A stretch of 13,974 bases of DNA from DASUFH01 sp036274645 (GTDB taxonomy: Bacteria > Acidobacteriota > Terriglobia > 20CM-2-55-15), in the NCBI GenBank assembly GCA_036274645.1, contig DASUFH010000295.1, positions 1 through 13,974 on the forward strand, in the 5' to 3' direction. Numbering within the stretch: position 1 is the stretch's first letter; each line of letters starts with the position of its first letter. Below are positions 1-7,657 of this stretch, piece by piece. Made by a program: the position numbers and the translations under genes. The notes beneath the pieces are model-generated. The model worked only from the letters and a program-made list of their open reading frames with translations, was not told the DNA's origin and searched no databases.

Positions 1-1252
1 AGGCGCCGGTGTTATTGAAGGTCGAGATCGCCCCACCGAGTTCGTTGGCGATTGCGGTGGCCGCGCTGATCTGATCCTGGAAGACTCCGGCATTGTTGAT
101 CGTGGCGCCGCTGCCCGTGCGGATCCGTCCCTGGCTGCCGGAGCTGTCATTGGTCCAGGTGGTTGTACCGTTCAGGTTCAATGTCCGAACGGTCAGGTCG
201 TGAACGTTACCGCTGCTGATCGCGAGCGCTCCGTTGAAGGTGGTCGTTCCGGCCCCGGTGAAGGTCCCGCCACTCCACGTCGAGTTTCCGTTCAGCGTCA
301 GTTCGCCTGTTCCCTGCAGCGTGCCCCCGCTGAGTGTGAAGGCCGCATTGATTTCGGAAGCGGCGCTGAGGGTCAGCGAGCCGCCGGAGATGACGATCGA
401 TTCGTTGCTCAGCAGACTTCGGGCCGCCTGAGCGCCCGAGCGAACCGTGATGACTGGATTTGAACCGGCGAGATCGATGAGAACATCGTCCGTGGAAGTA
501 GGCACACGAGAGGCGCCACCCGTGTCTTGCCAGTTGGCGGCAACATCCCAAAACCCATCGACAGGCGATATCCAGGAGATTGTGGGGGTGATCGTCAGCA
601 ACCCGCTCTCGGGAGGCGCGTTGGCAACGTTCAGCGTTTCGGTCAACTGCTCGGTAATGGAGACGCCTGGCAATCGACGAATACCCGGACGAATGCCGGG
701 CTCCATGAAAGCCGTTTCTTCCCGGGCTCCGTCGCTGTGCGTGAGGCCCAGAAAATGTCCCAGTTCGTGCGCGACTACCGTGAGCAGGTCGACGCGCTGT
801 TCCGCTTCACTTCCCTCCGCGGCTTTCGACTCTCCGCCGCTTGCGACGAACTCGGAATCGTCGCCGGGAGTCTGATCGACGTACCAGCCCAGGCCGACTG
901 CGTCGACGTCAATCCGGATACCGGACTCCGTCGTTTCCGCCAGCGTCCATCCCGGCAAATCGTCAATCTCGATGTGGACCTGCCGGGCCGCCTCGACCTG
1001 TTCGTCGCTCAATCCCAGAACTTCCAGCCGATGAACCGCTTCTTCCTGGATGGGCTCCAGCATCGAGGCGTCGATCTTGATGGGAGCGTGGGCGTCGGGC
1101 AGCCACTCGACGACTGCGGGAGTTGCGGTCAGGGAATCTTCCTGTACGGCCGTGGCCGGCAGAAGATCCGCGCTGAGCAGCACACGAGGTTCGATCGATT
1201 CGACACGGAATTGTGACTCACGGTTCGGTGCGAGTCGCTTAAACCATGCCAT
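1..1252 (-). CDS. LEPR-XLL-type surface protein with matrixin-like zinc metalloprotease motif, N-terminal part (cut by window edge)
   Basis: The reading frame is open from an ATG at 1252 down to the left edge, giving 417 residues with no stop, so the C-terminus is missing. Residues 17-28 (VESIEPRVLLSA) match the LEPR-XLL signature found near the start of large, repetitive secreted proteins. No classical signal peptide is visible. Residues 113-134 (IDVDAVGLGWYVDQTPGDDS and onward) resemble the segment before the active site in secreted matrixin-like proteins. Residues 162-172 are HELGHFLGLTH, the full HExxHxxGxxH zinc site, with a likely Met-turn at M183 (FMEPG). A FWDVAANW motif at 234-241 and VPTSTDDVLID at 250-260 open a beta-rich region. 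From about 285 on, Ser/Thr/Gly/Asn-rich strands (SGGSLTL, SGGTLQG, SGGTFTG) suggest a beta-helix or autotransporter-like stalk. The start has no good Shine-Dalgarno, but it is the only candidate close to the LEPR motif. Inferred role: a surface or extracellular protease or adhesin. Confidence 0.88.
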   Translation of the reverse strand, partial: MAWFKRLAPNRESQFRVESIEPRVLLSADLLPATAVQEDSLTATPAVVEWLPDAHAPIKIDASMLEPIQEEAVHRLEVLGLSDEQVEAARQVHIEIDDLPGWTLAETTESGIRIDVDAVGLGWYVDQTPGDDSEFVASGGESKAAEGSEAEQRVDLLTVVAHELGHFLGLTHSDGAREETAFMEPGIRPGIRRLPGVSITEQLTETLNVANAPPESGLLTITPTISWISPVDGFWDVAANWQDTGGASRVPTSTDDVLIDLAGSNPVITVRSGAQAARSLLSNESIVISGGSLTLSAASEINAAFTLSGGTLQGTGELTLNGNSTWSGGTFTGAGTTTFNGALAISSGNVHDLTVRTLNLNGTTTWTNDSSGSQGRIRTGSGATINNAGVFQDQISAATAIANELGGAISTFNNTGA

Positions 1253-1610
1253 AAAAATTACGAGCGTCGCAGGCTCGAGATGGATCGGAAGAGGTGGCGC
1301 AGAACAGCGCCTGCCACTGCGCCGTCAGCGGATGTAACCGGCAAATAATTCGCTCGTTCTTTCGAGTGGAGCCGCAACAACATGAACTCCTGGCGCAGTC
1401 AGCTAACCAACGGCTGGGTCATTTACCCTTTCTATAGACACTTGTCAAGACTGTCCCCAAAACCCGCCGTCCCGTTCTTCATGAGGGCGGCCTTTGGAAG
1501 ATGGTCGAAGACGCCCAAAGCGTCAGGCCGAGGCCGGCCAGACCGGCGACGCGACGCTGGAGCTTCTTTGCGCGCCGTCCTATGATGTGAAGGTGGAACA
1601 TCACAGGAAG
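1253..1610. other. Divergent intergenic region between the metalloprotease gene and the phosphofructokinase gene
   Basis: This stretch of about 360 bases lies between two divergent genes, and I see no convincing gene in it. A 67-codon plus-strand frame at 1382-1585 has no recognisable motif and no good ribosome site. The region holds a possible minus-strand promoter (1420-1448), a perfect odd palindrome CTTGTCAAG (1441-1449) followed by ACTGTCCCC, and short inverted repeats GGGT/ACCC (1416-1419/1425-1428) and CGAGC/GCTCG (1261-1265/1273-1277). From 1494 it could also be the N-terminal extension of the phosphofructokinase, if that gene starts at a TTG. Confidence 0.6.
1420..1448 (-). promoter_or_regulatory. 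Possible sigma-70-like promoter reading toward the metalloprotease gene
   Basis: On the minus strand a perfect TTGACA box (1448-1443) is followed, after exactly 17 bases, by TAAATG (1425-1420), which matches the -10 consensus only partly. Transcription would start near 1412, leaving a leader of about 160 bases before the ATG at 1252. The -35 box lies inside the palindrome CTTGTCAAG, which could let a repressor cover it. This is inferred from sequence only. Confidence 0.35.
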
Positions 1611-2909
1611 ATGGCGATTCTCGTTGGCGGCGGGCCGGCTCCCGGCATCAACGCCGTTATCGGCGCAGCGACCATTCGAGCAGTCCTGGAGGGCATCGAC
1701 GTCATCGGCGTGCGCGACGGATTCGAATGGTTGATGAATGGAGACATCGATCACACCACGCCTCTCACGATCGAGGCCGTCAGCCGCATCCACTTTCGGG
1801 GGGGCTCTCACATCGGCATATCCCGCGCGAATCCCACAGTCGATCCCGCCTATCTCGAAAATGTCGTCATCTCTCTTCTACGTCTCGACGTGACCCGCCT
1901 TCTCACGATCGGGGGCGATGACACCGCGTTCAGCGCGATGAAACTGGAAGAGCGCGCGGCGGGACGTATCCGGGTGGTTCACGTGCCGAAGACGATCGAC
2001 AATGATCTTGACCTGCCTCCAATGGTGAATACCTTTGGATTCCAGACGGCCCGCCATTACGGAGCCGAGATTGTCAAGAACCTCATGGTGGACGCCAAGA
2101 CGACCTCGCGCTGGTATTTCGTGATCACGATGGGACGCAAAGCGGGACATCTGGCGCTCGGCATCGGAAAAGCCGCCGGCGCCACGCTCACCCTGATCCC
2201 CGAGGAATTCCCGATGCCGCTGCGGCTGCGGACCATCGTGGATACGCTGGTCGGCGCCATTGTCAAACGACGGAGCTATGGCCGGCGGGACGGCGTCGCC
2301 ATCATCGCCGAAGGGGTTGTCCTCGACGTCGATCCCCAGGATCTGGCGTCTCTCCACGAAGTGGAACGGGATGACCATGGCCATCTGCGTATCGCCGAGG
2401 TGAACATCGGTGAAATCCTCAAAGCGCAGGTCGACGCCCGCCTCAAGGAACTCGGGCTGAAGACGACGCTTGTGGCAAAGAACATCGGCTATGAACTGCG
2501 GTGCGCCGATCCCATCCCCTACGATATGGAGTACGCGCGCGACCTCGGCTATTGCGCCGCCAAGTACCTCGTGGCGGGCGGGAATTCCGCCATGGTGTCG
2601 ATGCAGGGCGGGCACTTTGTACCGATCCCCTTTTCATCGATGATGGATCCCGCCACGGGCCGTACGCGGGTCCGGCTCGTGGATACCCATTCCACCCGCT
2701 ATGCGATCGCGCGCCGCTACATGATCCGGTTGCGCCGGGACGATTTTGAAGATCCGCACGAACTGGCGAAATTCGCCGCAACCGTGAACATGTCCCTCGA
2801 TGAATTCCGCCAGCGCTTCGAGTACCTCGTGGGCTATGAACCGCCGCCCCTGATCATCAACGCGGAAGGCGAAGCCATGAATCCGGACGCCTCCACATTA
2901 GTCGAGTAA
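1611..2909 (+). CDS. 6-phosphofructokinase, probably pyrophosphate-dependent
   Basis: This enzyme phosphorylates fructose 6-phosphate to fructose 1,6-bisphosphate in the cytoplasm; with pyrophosphate as donor the step is reversible. From the ATG at 1611 it has 432 residues. The N-terminal phosphate loop is LVGGGPAPG (4-12). GGDD at 101-104 has Asp where ATP enzymes have Gly, and PKTIDND at 126-132 has Lys where ATP enzymes have Gly. Both changes are the known hallmarks of pyrophosphate-dependent phosphofructokinases. D130 is the expected catalytic base, and MGRKAGH (174-180) is the substrate-binding MGR motif. The start is uncertain: AGGA sits only 2 bases before ATG 1611, in-frame GTGs lie at 1587 and 1593, and a TTG at 1494 has GAGGG about 6 bases upstream and would add 39 unconserved-looking residues. 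I chose 1611 because the family begins close to this loop. No other glycolytic gene is adjacent. Confidence 0.93.
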   Translation: MAILVGGGPAPGINAVIGAATIRAVLEGIDVIGVRDGFEWLMNGDIDHTTPLTIEAVSRIHFRGGSHIGISRANPTVDPAYLENVVISLLRLDVTRLLTIGGDDTAFSAMKLEERAAGRIRVVHVPKTIDNDLDLPPMVNTFGFQTARHYGAEIVKNLMVDAKTTSRWYFVITMGRKAGHLALGIGKAAGATLTLIPEEFPMPLRLRTIVDTLVGAIVKRRSYGRRDGVAIIAEGVVLDVDPQDLASLHEVERDDHGHLRIAEVNIGEILKAQVDARLKELGLKTTLVAKNIGYELRCADPIPYDMEYARDLGYCAAKYLVAGGNSAMVSMQGGHFVPIPFSSMMDPATGRTRVRLVDTHSTRYAIARRYMIRLRRDDFEDPHELAKFAATVNMSLDEFRQRFEYLVGYEPPPLIINAEGEAMNPDASTLVE

Positions 2910-2976
2910 ATCCGGACTTCCTCGAACCCGATCAGCGGCCCACCATCTTCCAGCCGCCATACAGACGCATGATCGG

Positions 2977-5556
2977 TCAGGCAGGATCCGCTGGCGATTC
3001 ACCCTCAAACAGACGCAGTCGGCGCAGCAGAATATCGGTGATCAGGAGAACCAGGGCCAGCGCGGAGATCCACGGCCAGAGCGGCAGCCGCGTCACAGCC
3101 GTGTCACCGGCCGGATCGAAAATGCTGGCCGGGTCTGGCTGGAATTGCCCGCCGGTTTCGCGGCTGATCGCCCGCAACCTGTCCAGGTCCGGCGGATAGA
3201 AGTGATATTCCGCCGGGTAACTGGAGGCAAGCGCCCGGGCCGGCCCGCTCGCGCCATCGACAACCGGACGGAACAGGTATGCTGAATCGGAACGAACAGG
3301 AATGCGGGCGCGATATAAGCCGGGCGCCGACTGCGGCAGGGAGATCGTAACGACCTGTTGGTCTGGACCGATCATGCGGGCCTCCGCGGCCATGCCGTTG
3401 AGGTAGCTCCCGTCTGCGGTGATTGCCTCGAACGTAATCACGGCTTCCGGGCCATCGCGCTCGACGCTGAAGTCGAAATTTTCGTTGTCGCGACGCATGG
3501 TATCGCGAATCAGCTGTGACCAGAACTTCCGGTAGCCGCCCCAGGACAGCCAGTTGACCGCCCATCGGTCCTTGAGGTCGGACGCAAAGAGGACGGTCTT
3601 CCCGAGGCCGTGCTGCCAGCGTGACAGCACCGGATCACCACCAATCGCTTCGGCAAGGAGGACAGCAGCCGTAGGTTTAGGCTTCGTGACCAGATACCCC
3701 AGCAGGTTGGGCGCCGCATTGAAGTCGATTCCCTTGAACGCTTCGACGTCTTTTTTAACCAGCACATTGAATGTCTCTTCGCGCAGCGCCTTATCCATGG
3801 ACAGTTCCGTTTCGCGCATGAAGATCTGAGGAACGTTGTTGGCGGACTGCAGGTAGTACGCGCGCCCCTTCCCCACCATGGCCAGGTCCGTCAGCAGTTC
3901 CCGGTCCGCGCCGCCGCCGATTGCGACGGTTGTTACCTGGATTCCGGCTTCGCGCATGCGCCGGGTCAGCGTATGGTAGTCACGCCGAACAGTCATCTGC
4001 CCGTCCGTCAGGAACAGGATGGTCTTGATCTCATCGGTCGCCTTATTGAGCGCGTCAAAGGCGGCTTCCATGCACGCAAACGCGTCCGTTCCGATGATCC
4101 GGCTGACATCGATCGTGCTGATCGAGCGAGCGATGCCGGCGCGGTCGCCGGCAGGGGTCAAGGGGACCACCCAGTTCACGGGCCCTGTCGAAAACGTGTT
4201 CAGGCCGAAATGATCCGTGTCGCGCAGGAGTTCGAGTGGCGCTTTGGCGGCCGCCTTGGCCAGCTCGAGCTTCTGTCCGATCATGCTGTTGGAATTGTCC
4301 ATGACCACGATCATGGCCACGGTCGGCGGCTTCTTCCTGCTGACATCGAATGTGGCCGGCAGCGCCTCCTCGATAGGCGTTCTGGAATACCCCCCCTCGC
4401 CGTAAACATTCTCGCCACCCGCCAGAACGAGTCCACCACCGAGTTCGCGAACATAGCGCTCCAGCGATCGCATGGCGCCGGATCCAAGCAGTTTTCCATC
4501 GATATCGCTGAGCACCACCGCGTCATACCGGTCGAGGCCCGCGACCGACGCTGGAATAGACGCAGGCTCGACGACCTGTACGTGGAGTCCCTCCCCGGTC
4601 AACGCATCCCTCAAATACTTTGCGCTCTCCGCGCGGCCTTCAGCGTAGAGGATCTGTGGCTGCCCGGATACGACCAGTGGAAAGTCGTAAACGTTGTTCT
4701 GGGAAAACACGTCCTCCGCGGGCTTGACGACGGCGGCGAGAATCCGGGCCCCGCTCTCCTCCGAAACCCGCGTTTCGAATGATGCCCGATTGATTCCCTC
4801 GCTCAAGCGAACAACCTTCGTACCCAGAATTTTTCCGGCGCCTGTTCTCAGTTCAACCTCGGCCGTCATGGCGGCCTGGCTGTAAATCACCACCTCTACG
4901 GGAAACTGCTCTTCCGTAGTGACCACTTCGGGCCGCTCGACCGCCTCGACCCATACATCGCGATCGGCGCGGGAGGCCATGGGAAGCGTAAACACGCGAA
5001 TGCCTTCCGCCTTCAGGCGCGTTAATTCGGCGGACAGGTTTCCGGCATTCTCGTTGCCGTCGGACAGGAGCGCGATACGCTTGATGTGATCCGGGGCCAG
5101 ACTGCCCACCGCAACTCGGATTGCTCCCGCGATATCGGTACCGACGGGATCGATGACGCGGGCGTCGGCCGACCGGTCGCCCAGACGGGCCTGGCGCAGA
5201 TCGTCCACACTCTTAAACGGCGTCCCATTCGCGCCAAACGCCACGAATTGCGCGTGATCGGGACGCCCCGACTCATTCGTCTGACGGATCCACTCCAGCC
5301 CCTGCTCGATGGCCGACGGCGCAACGCTTTGGGACACATCGAGCAGGTAGACGACGGAGATCCTCGTCGTCTGGCTTTGGATCGCCGGCTGCGCCAGCGC
5401 CAGCGTCAGCAGCGCCACAATGGCAGAGCGGATGAGAGCGCAGAGGCGCAGCTGTGCGGGGCTGAGATCCACACTCGTTGATCTCAGCAGGCGCCATATG
5501 ACGGGAACGAACGCCAACAGCAGAAACGGCCAATAGGTTTCCAGCGTGAGTGCCAT
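2977..5556 (-). CDS. Membrane-anchored protein with two VWA domains and a GATase-like domain
   Basis: The product has 859 residues. Hydrophobic segments lie at about 8-23 and 39-57, and a C-terminal one at about 826-844 is followed by a basic tail (RRLRL), so the bulk is probably outside the cytoplasm. The first VWA domain (about 66-195) has the MIDAS motif DVSQS (73-77), GTD (139-141) and LLSDG (163-167). A beta-rich linker follows. Residues 298-400 resemble the class I glutamine amidotransferase-like fold common in this protein type, with LVLAGGENVYGEGGY where the nucleophile elbow would be; the domain has no Cys, so it is not catalytic. The second VWA domain (about 412-582) has DNSNS (420-424), GTD (489-491) and LTDG (516-519). 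The architecture matches BatA/BatB-like VWA proteins of bacterial envelopes, whose metal sites bind partner proteins. It is divergent from the 5713 gene and convergent with the phosphofructokinase gene. The partner and exact role are unknown. Confidence 0.9.
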   Translation of the reverse strand: MALTLETYWPFLLLAFVPVIWRLLRSTSVDLSPAQLRLCALIRSAIVALLTLALAQPAIQSQTTRISVVYLLDVSQSVAPSAIEQGLEWIRQTNESGRPDHAQFVAFGANGTPFKSVDDLRQARLGDRSADARVIDPVGTDIAGAIRVAVGSLAPDHIKRIALLSDGNENAGNLSAELTRLKAEGIRVFTLPMASRADRDVWVEAVERPEVVTTEEQFPVEVVIYSQAAMTAEVELRTGAGKILGTKVVRLSEGINRASFETRVSEESGARILAAVVKPAEDVFSQNNVYDFPLVVSGQPQILYAEGRAESAKYLRDALTGEGLHVQVVEPASIPASVAGLDRYDAVVLSDIDGKLLGSGAMRSLERYVRELGGGLVLAGGENVYGEGGYSRTPIEEALPATFDVSRKKPPTVAMIVVMDNSNSMIGQKLELAKAAAKAPLELLRDTDHFGLNTFSTGPVNWVVPLTPAGDRAGIARSISTIDVSRIIGTDAFACMEAAFDALNKATDEIKTILFLTDGQMTVRRDYHTLTRRMREAGIQVTTVAIGGGADRELLTDLAMVGKGRAYYLQSANNVPQIFMRETELSMDKALREETFNVLVKKDVEAFKGIDFNAAPNLLGYLVTKPKPTAAVLLAEAIGGDPVLSRWQHGLGKTVLFASDLKDRWAVNWLSWGGYRKFWSQLIRDTMRRDNENFDFSVERDGPEAVITFEAITADGSYLNGMAAEARMIGPDQQVVTISLPQSAPGLYRARIPVRSDSAYLFRPVVDGASGPARALASSYPAEYHFYPPDLDRLRAISRETGGQFQPDPASIFDPAGDTAVTRLPLWPWISALALVLLITDILLRRLRLFEGESPADPA

Positions 5557-5644
5557 ATCGCTTTGCCCGGGGCGTGAAGATAACCTCTCCGGATCCCGTT
5601 TTCTTAGAACAAATTCTTCCGGCCCCGAACGTTTCGTTCCGCTG

Positions 5645-5672
5645 TTGGGACTGTTCCAGAAAGTGTGCTAGT
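5645..5672 (+). promoter_or_regulatory. Weak candidate promoter for the DUF4175-like gene
   Basis: TTGGGA (5645-5650) matches the -35 consensus at four of six positions. After 16 bases comes GCTAGT (5667-5672), matching the -10 at three of six, preceded by the extended -10 dinucleotide TG (5664-5665). It lies about 40 bases upstream of the start at 5713, in the 156-base divergent gap. The -10 is poor, so this is only a suggestion. Confidence 0.25.
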
Positions 5673-5696
5673 GTCGGCGCGAATTATCCAGCACTC

Positions 5697-5704
5697 GGGA
5701 GGAG
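5697..5704 (+). promoter_or_regulatory. Strong Shine-Dalgarno that fixes the start at 5713
   Basis: GGGAGGAG ends 8 bases before the ATG at 5713. The longer frame starting at 5665 would place this purine run inside the coding sequence and has no comparable site, so 5713 is the better start. Confidence 0.7.
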
Positions 5705-5712
5705 ACCGGCCC

Positions 5713-7479
5713 ATGCCGGAGAAGGAAATTCTGCTAAAGCTGCTGGAAAGCGTTCGCAGCCGCCACCTGTGGAATGACCTGGGTGAAAAAGCGATGGGCG
5801 CGCTTTCGTTGAGTCTCGCTCTGCCCATCCTGTTCAAGCTGATTGATCTCGCCTCGCCGTTTCGCGCCAGCACAGTGGCGGTTTTCTTTCTCGGTTGGGC
5901 TCTGGCGACTGCTGCGCTGATCATGCTGCTGGCGGGATGGGCGCGAAAGCGGACGGGTCTCGCACAGGCGGCTGCGAAACTGGACCGCGCGGCGCAACTC
6001 GACGACGAAATTAAGACCGCGCTGTGGTTTGTCGAAAACACAAGCGGTTCGGAATGGATCGACGCGCAGATCGTCCGGGCGGCGGCTGCGACCGGCAGGC
6101 TTGATCTCGACCGGTTTTTTCCGCATCTGGCGCCGAAGCGGACCATTACCGTCGCCGCGTTGGTGATTCTCCTGGGAGCGCTGAATTTTCTGCCGCTCCG
6201 GCTCAACCACAACTGGTTTCTTCTGGAAGCGGGCCCCGCCTTCGACGCGGCGCCGGCTGTCACGGCGCTGATCGACGAGACGAGGAAACGGCTGGAAAAC
6301 ACTGCCCGGCCGGATAATCCCGCTCTCGTGGAACGCCTCGAACACACACTGGAAAGACTGCGCGAAGGCAGGATCTCGCTCGATGAGGCTATCCAGGAAC
6401 TCGACGCTTTGCGTCAGGACATCCAGTCGGGCGAGGTAGCGCCCGAAGCCCTCGGCAGGAGCGTGAAAGAAATGGCCGCCCAGTTGGGAAACTCCAAACT
6501 GTCCGACAGCGTCGATGCGGCATTGGCAGAACAGGATCTGGAGCGGGCCATCCAGCAGATACGCGAAGCCGTGGAAGCCCTGCGCAACGCCAGAAATCAG
6601 CAAGAGGCGGCTCGCCAGCTCGAAGCTCTTCAACAGGAAGGGCGTTCCGGCGCGCTCAACCCGGACTCTCTTCGCGAACGTCTCGACAACCTCGCCCAAC
6701 AGATGGACGCCCGCAACCTGCCGGCCGGCGCGGCCAACGCGATGACCTCGGGCAATCTCCAGCAGGCCATCGACATGATGCGGCAAACCGCCACCAGCGC
6801 ATCCCAGGGTTTCGCCAATCTTTCGCCGGAACAGCTGGCCCAGATGGCGCAGCAACTCGACCAGTTAAGCCAGGCGCTACAGACAGCACAGAACAACGCT
6901 GCCGCTGGTCAGAGTCTTCAGAATCTTGCCAGCGCTCTGGCTCGGAGCCAGAGCGCGTCCGGCCCGGGCGAGAACGGCCAAAGCGGAAACAACGCCCCGC
7001 AGGCCGCGAATGGCCAGCAGGGAGCAGGTCCATCTTCGAACAGTTCCAGCGGACAGGGCACGGGAGCTCCAGGACAGCAGGCGGGCCAGGGAGGAGGACA
7101 GGAAGGCCAGCCCGGGCCAGGCCCTTCCGGTTCCGCCGCAGGACTCCCAGCGGGCGATCCCGGTGGAATCGGCTCGGGAGGGACAAGTCCCGGTGGTCTC
7201 GGAGGCCTCTTCCAGGGACGGCCCAACAAGGCTCCGCCGGGACTGCCAACCTCGCTGGCCGTACATCTCGAAAAGGAAGCTCTGGTCGCCGAACACGCGG
7301 ATACACCGAGCGCGAACCTGCTATCGGCCAGCCAGCAGGAGCGCTCGAAGCTGAACTATCGTGATGTCCCCTCGGCCCTGAATCCCGCGCAAAAAGATGC
7401 GCTCGACCGTCAACGGACACCGTGGGAGTCCCGGCGCCACATCCGAAACTATTTCGAGTCCATCCATGAAACGCGGTGA
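5713..7479 (+). CDS. DUF4175-like membrane protein with helical and Gly/Gln/Ser-rich regions
   Basis: The product has 588 residues. Three hydrophobic segments are predicted at about 27-44, 54-76 and 145-162. The region between the second and third (LDRAAQLDDEIKTALWF, 90-106) resembles the conserved part of DUF4175-type proteins. From about 183 to 410 it is rich in Glu, Gln, Leu, Arg and Ala with heptad-like spacing (LVERLEHTLERLREG, RQLEALQQEGR), suggesting long helices or coiled coil. Residues 411-505 are low complexity, rich in Gly, Gln, Ser and Pro. The last 80 residues are ordered again, with NYRDVPSALNPAQKDALDRQ (548-567) then WESRRHIRNYF (571-581), a C-terminal signature I associate with this family. 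It is divergent from the VWA gene, a pairing expected of Bat-type membrane modules, although the usual MoxR ATPase and DUF58 genes are not in the window. The family link rests on resemblance and the function is not established. Confidence 0.82.
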   Translation: MPEKEILLKLLESVRSRHLWNDLGEKAMGALSLSLALPILFKLIDLASPFRASTVAVFFLGWALATAALIMLLAGWARKRTGLAQAAAKLDRAAQLDDEIKTALWFVENTSGSEWIDAQIVRAAAATGRLDLDRFFPHLAPKRTITVAALVILLGALNFLPLRLNHNWFLLEAGPAFDAAPAVTALIDETRKRLENTARPDNPALVERLEHTLERLREGRISLDEAIQELDALRQDIQSGEVAPEALGRSVKEMAAQLGNSKLSDSVDAALAEQDLERAIQQIREAVEALRNARNQQEAARQLEALQQEGRSGALNPDSLRERLDNLAQQMDARNLPAGAANAMTSGNLQQAIDMMRQTATSASQGFANLSPEQLAQMAQQLDQLSQALQTAQNNAAAGQSLQNLASALARSQSASGPGENGQSGNNAPQAANGQQGAGPSSNSSSGQGTGAPGQQAGQGGGQEGQPGPGPSGSAAGLPAGDPGGIGSGGTSPGGLGGLFQGRPNKAPPGLPTSLAVHLEKEALVAEHADTPSANLLSASQQERSKLNYRDVPSALNPAQKDALDRQRTPWESRRHIRNYFESIHETR

Positions 7480-7617
7480 ACGAGCGAACCCGAGCGACAA
7501 TTACTGCACGTGATGTGCTTCCCTATCGCCGTTGCGCAGAACACGACAAGTCCGGTAGTGAATCGGGCGGGTCCCTGCTGGGATTACACCTGCCCCAAAA
7601 AAACGATCTCTCTAATA

Positions 7618-7647
7618 AACGTGACGGCTGTCCGGTTAACGTGACGG
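7618..7647. repeat. Two direct repeats AACGTGACGG upstream of the secreted operon
   Basis: The 10-base word AACGTGACGG occurs at 7618-7627 and 7638-7647, offset by 20 bases, close to two helical turns. It follows a TAATAA hexamer (7613-7618) that could be a -10 box, although no good -35 box is visible. The second copy overlaps the likely Shine-Dalgarno GGAG (7646-7649) of the gene at 7658. The placement fits an operator, but this is inference from two copies only. Confidence 0.4.
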
Positions 7648-7657
7648 AGTCCACGGG

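Noticed and set aside
527..1216. Plus-strand open frame of 229 codons at the left end
   Set aside because: The minus strand of the same stretch encodes the LEPR-XLL motif and the HExxHxxGxxH site in one continuous frame, so this is a shadow.
1382..1585. Plus-strand frame of 67 codons in the divergent gap
   Set aside because: No ribosome site, no motif, and it overlaps the palindromic promoter-like element.
1878..2615. Minus-strand open frame of 245 codons opposite the phosphofructokinase
   Set aside because: The plus strand carries a strongly conserved enzyme there; the antisense translation has no recognisable motif.
2928..2976. Nested inverted repeats CCGATCA/TGATCGG and GCGGC/GCCGC between the convergent genes, considered as a terminator
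   Set aside because: The outer loop is 35 bases, the inner stem has only 5 pairs, and no T-run follows on either strand; not a convincing intrinsic terminator.
5734..6855. Long minus-strand open frame (373 codons) opposite the DUF4175-like gene
   Set aside because: It lies fully inside a gene with clear motifs and membrane segments, and its own translation is Arg/Gln-rich with no domain-like pattern; a GC-driven shadow.
6943..7240. Gly/Gln/Ser-rich stretch considered as a DNA tandem repeat or collagen-like domain
   Set aside because: The codons do not form a regular period and there is no Gly-X-Y pattern; it is an irregular low-complexity linker.
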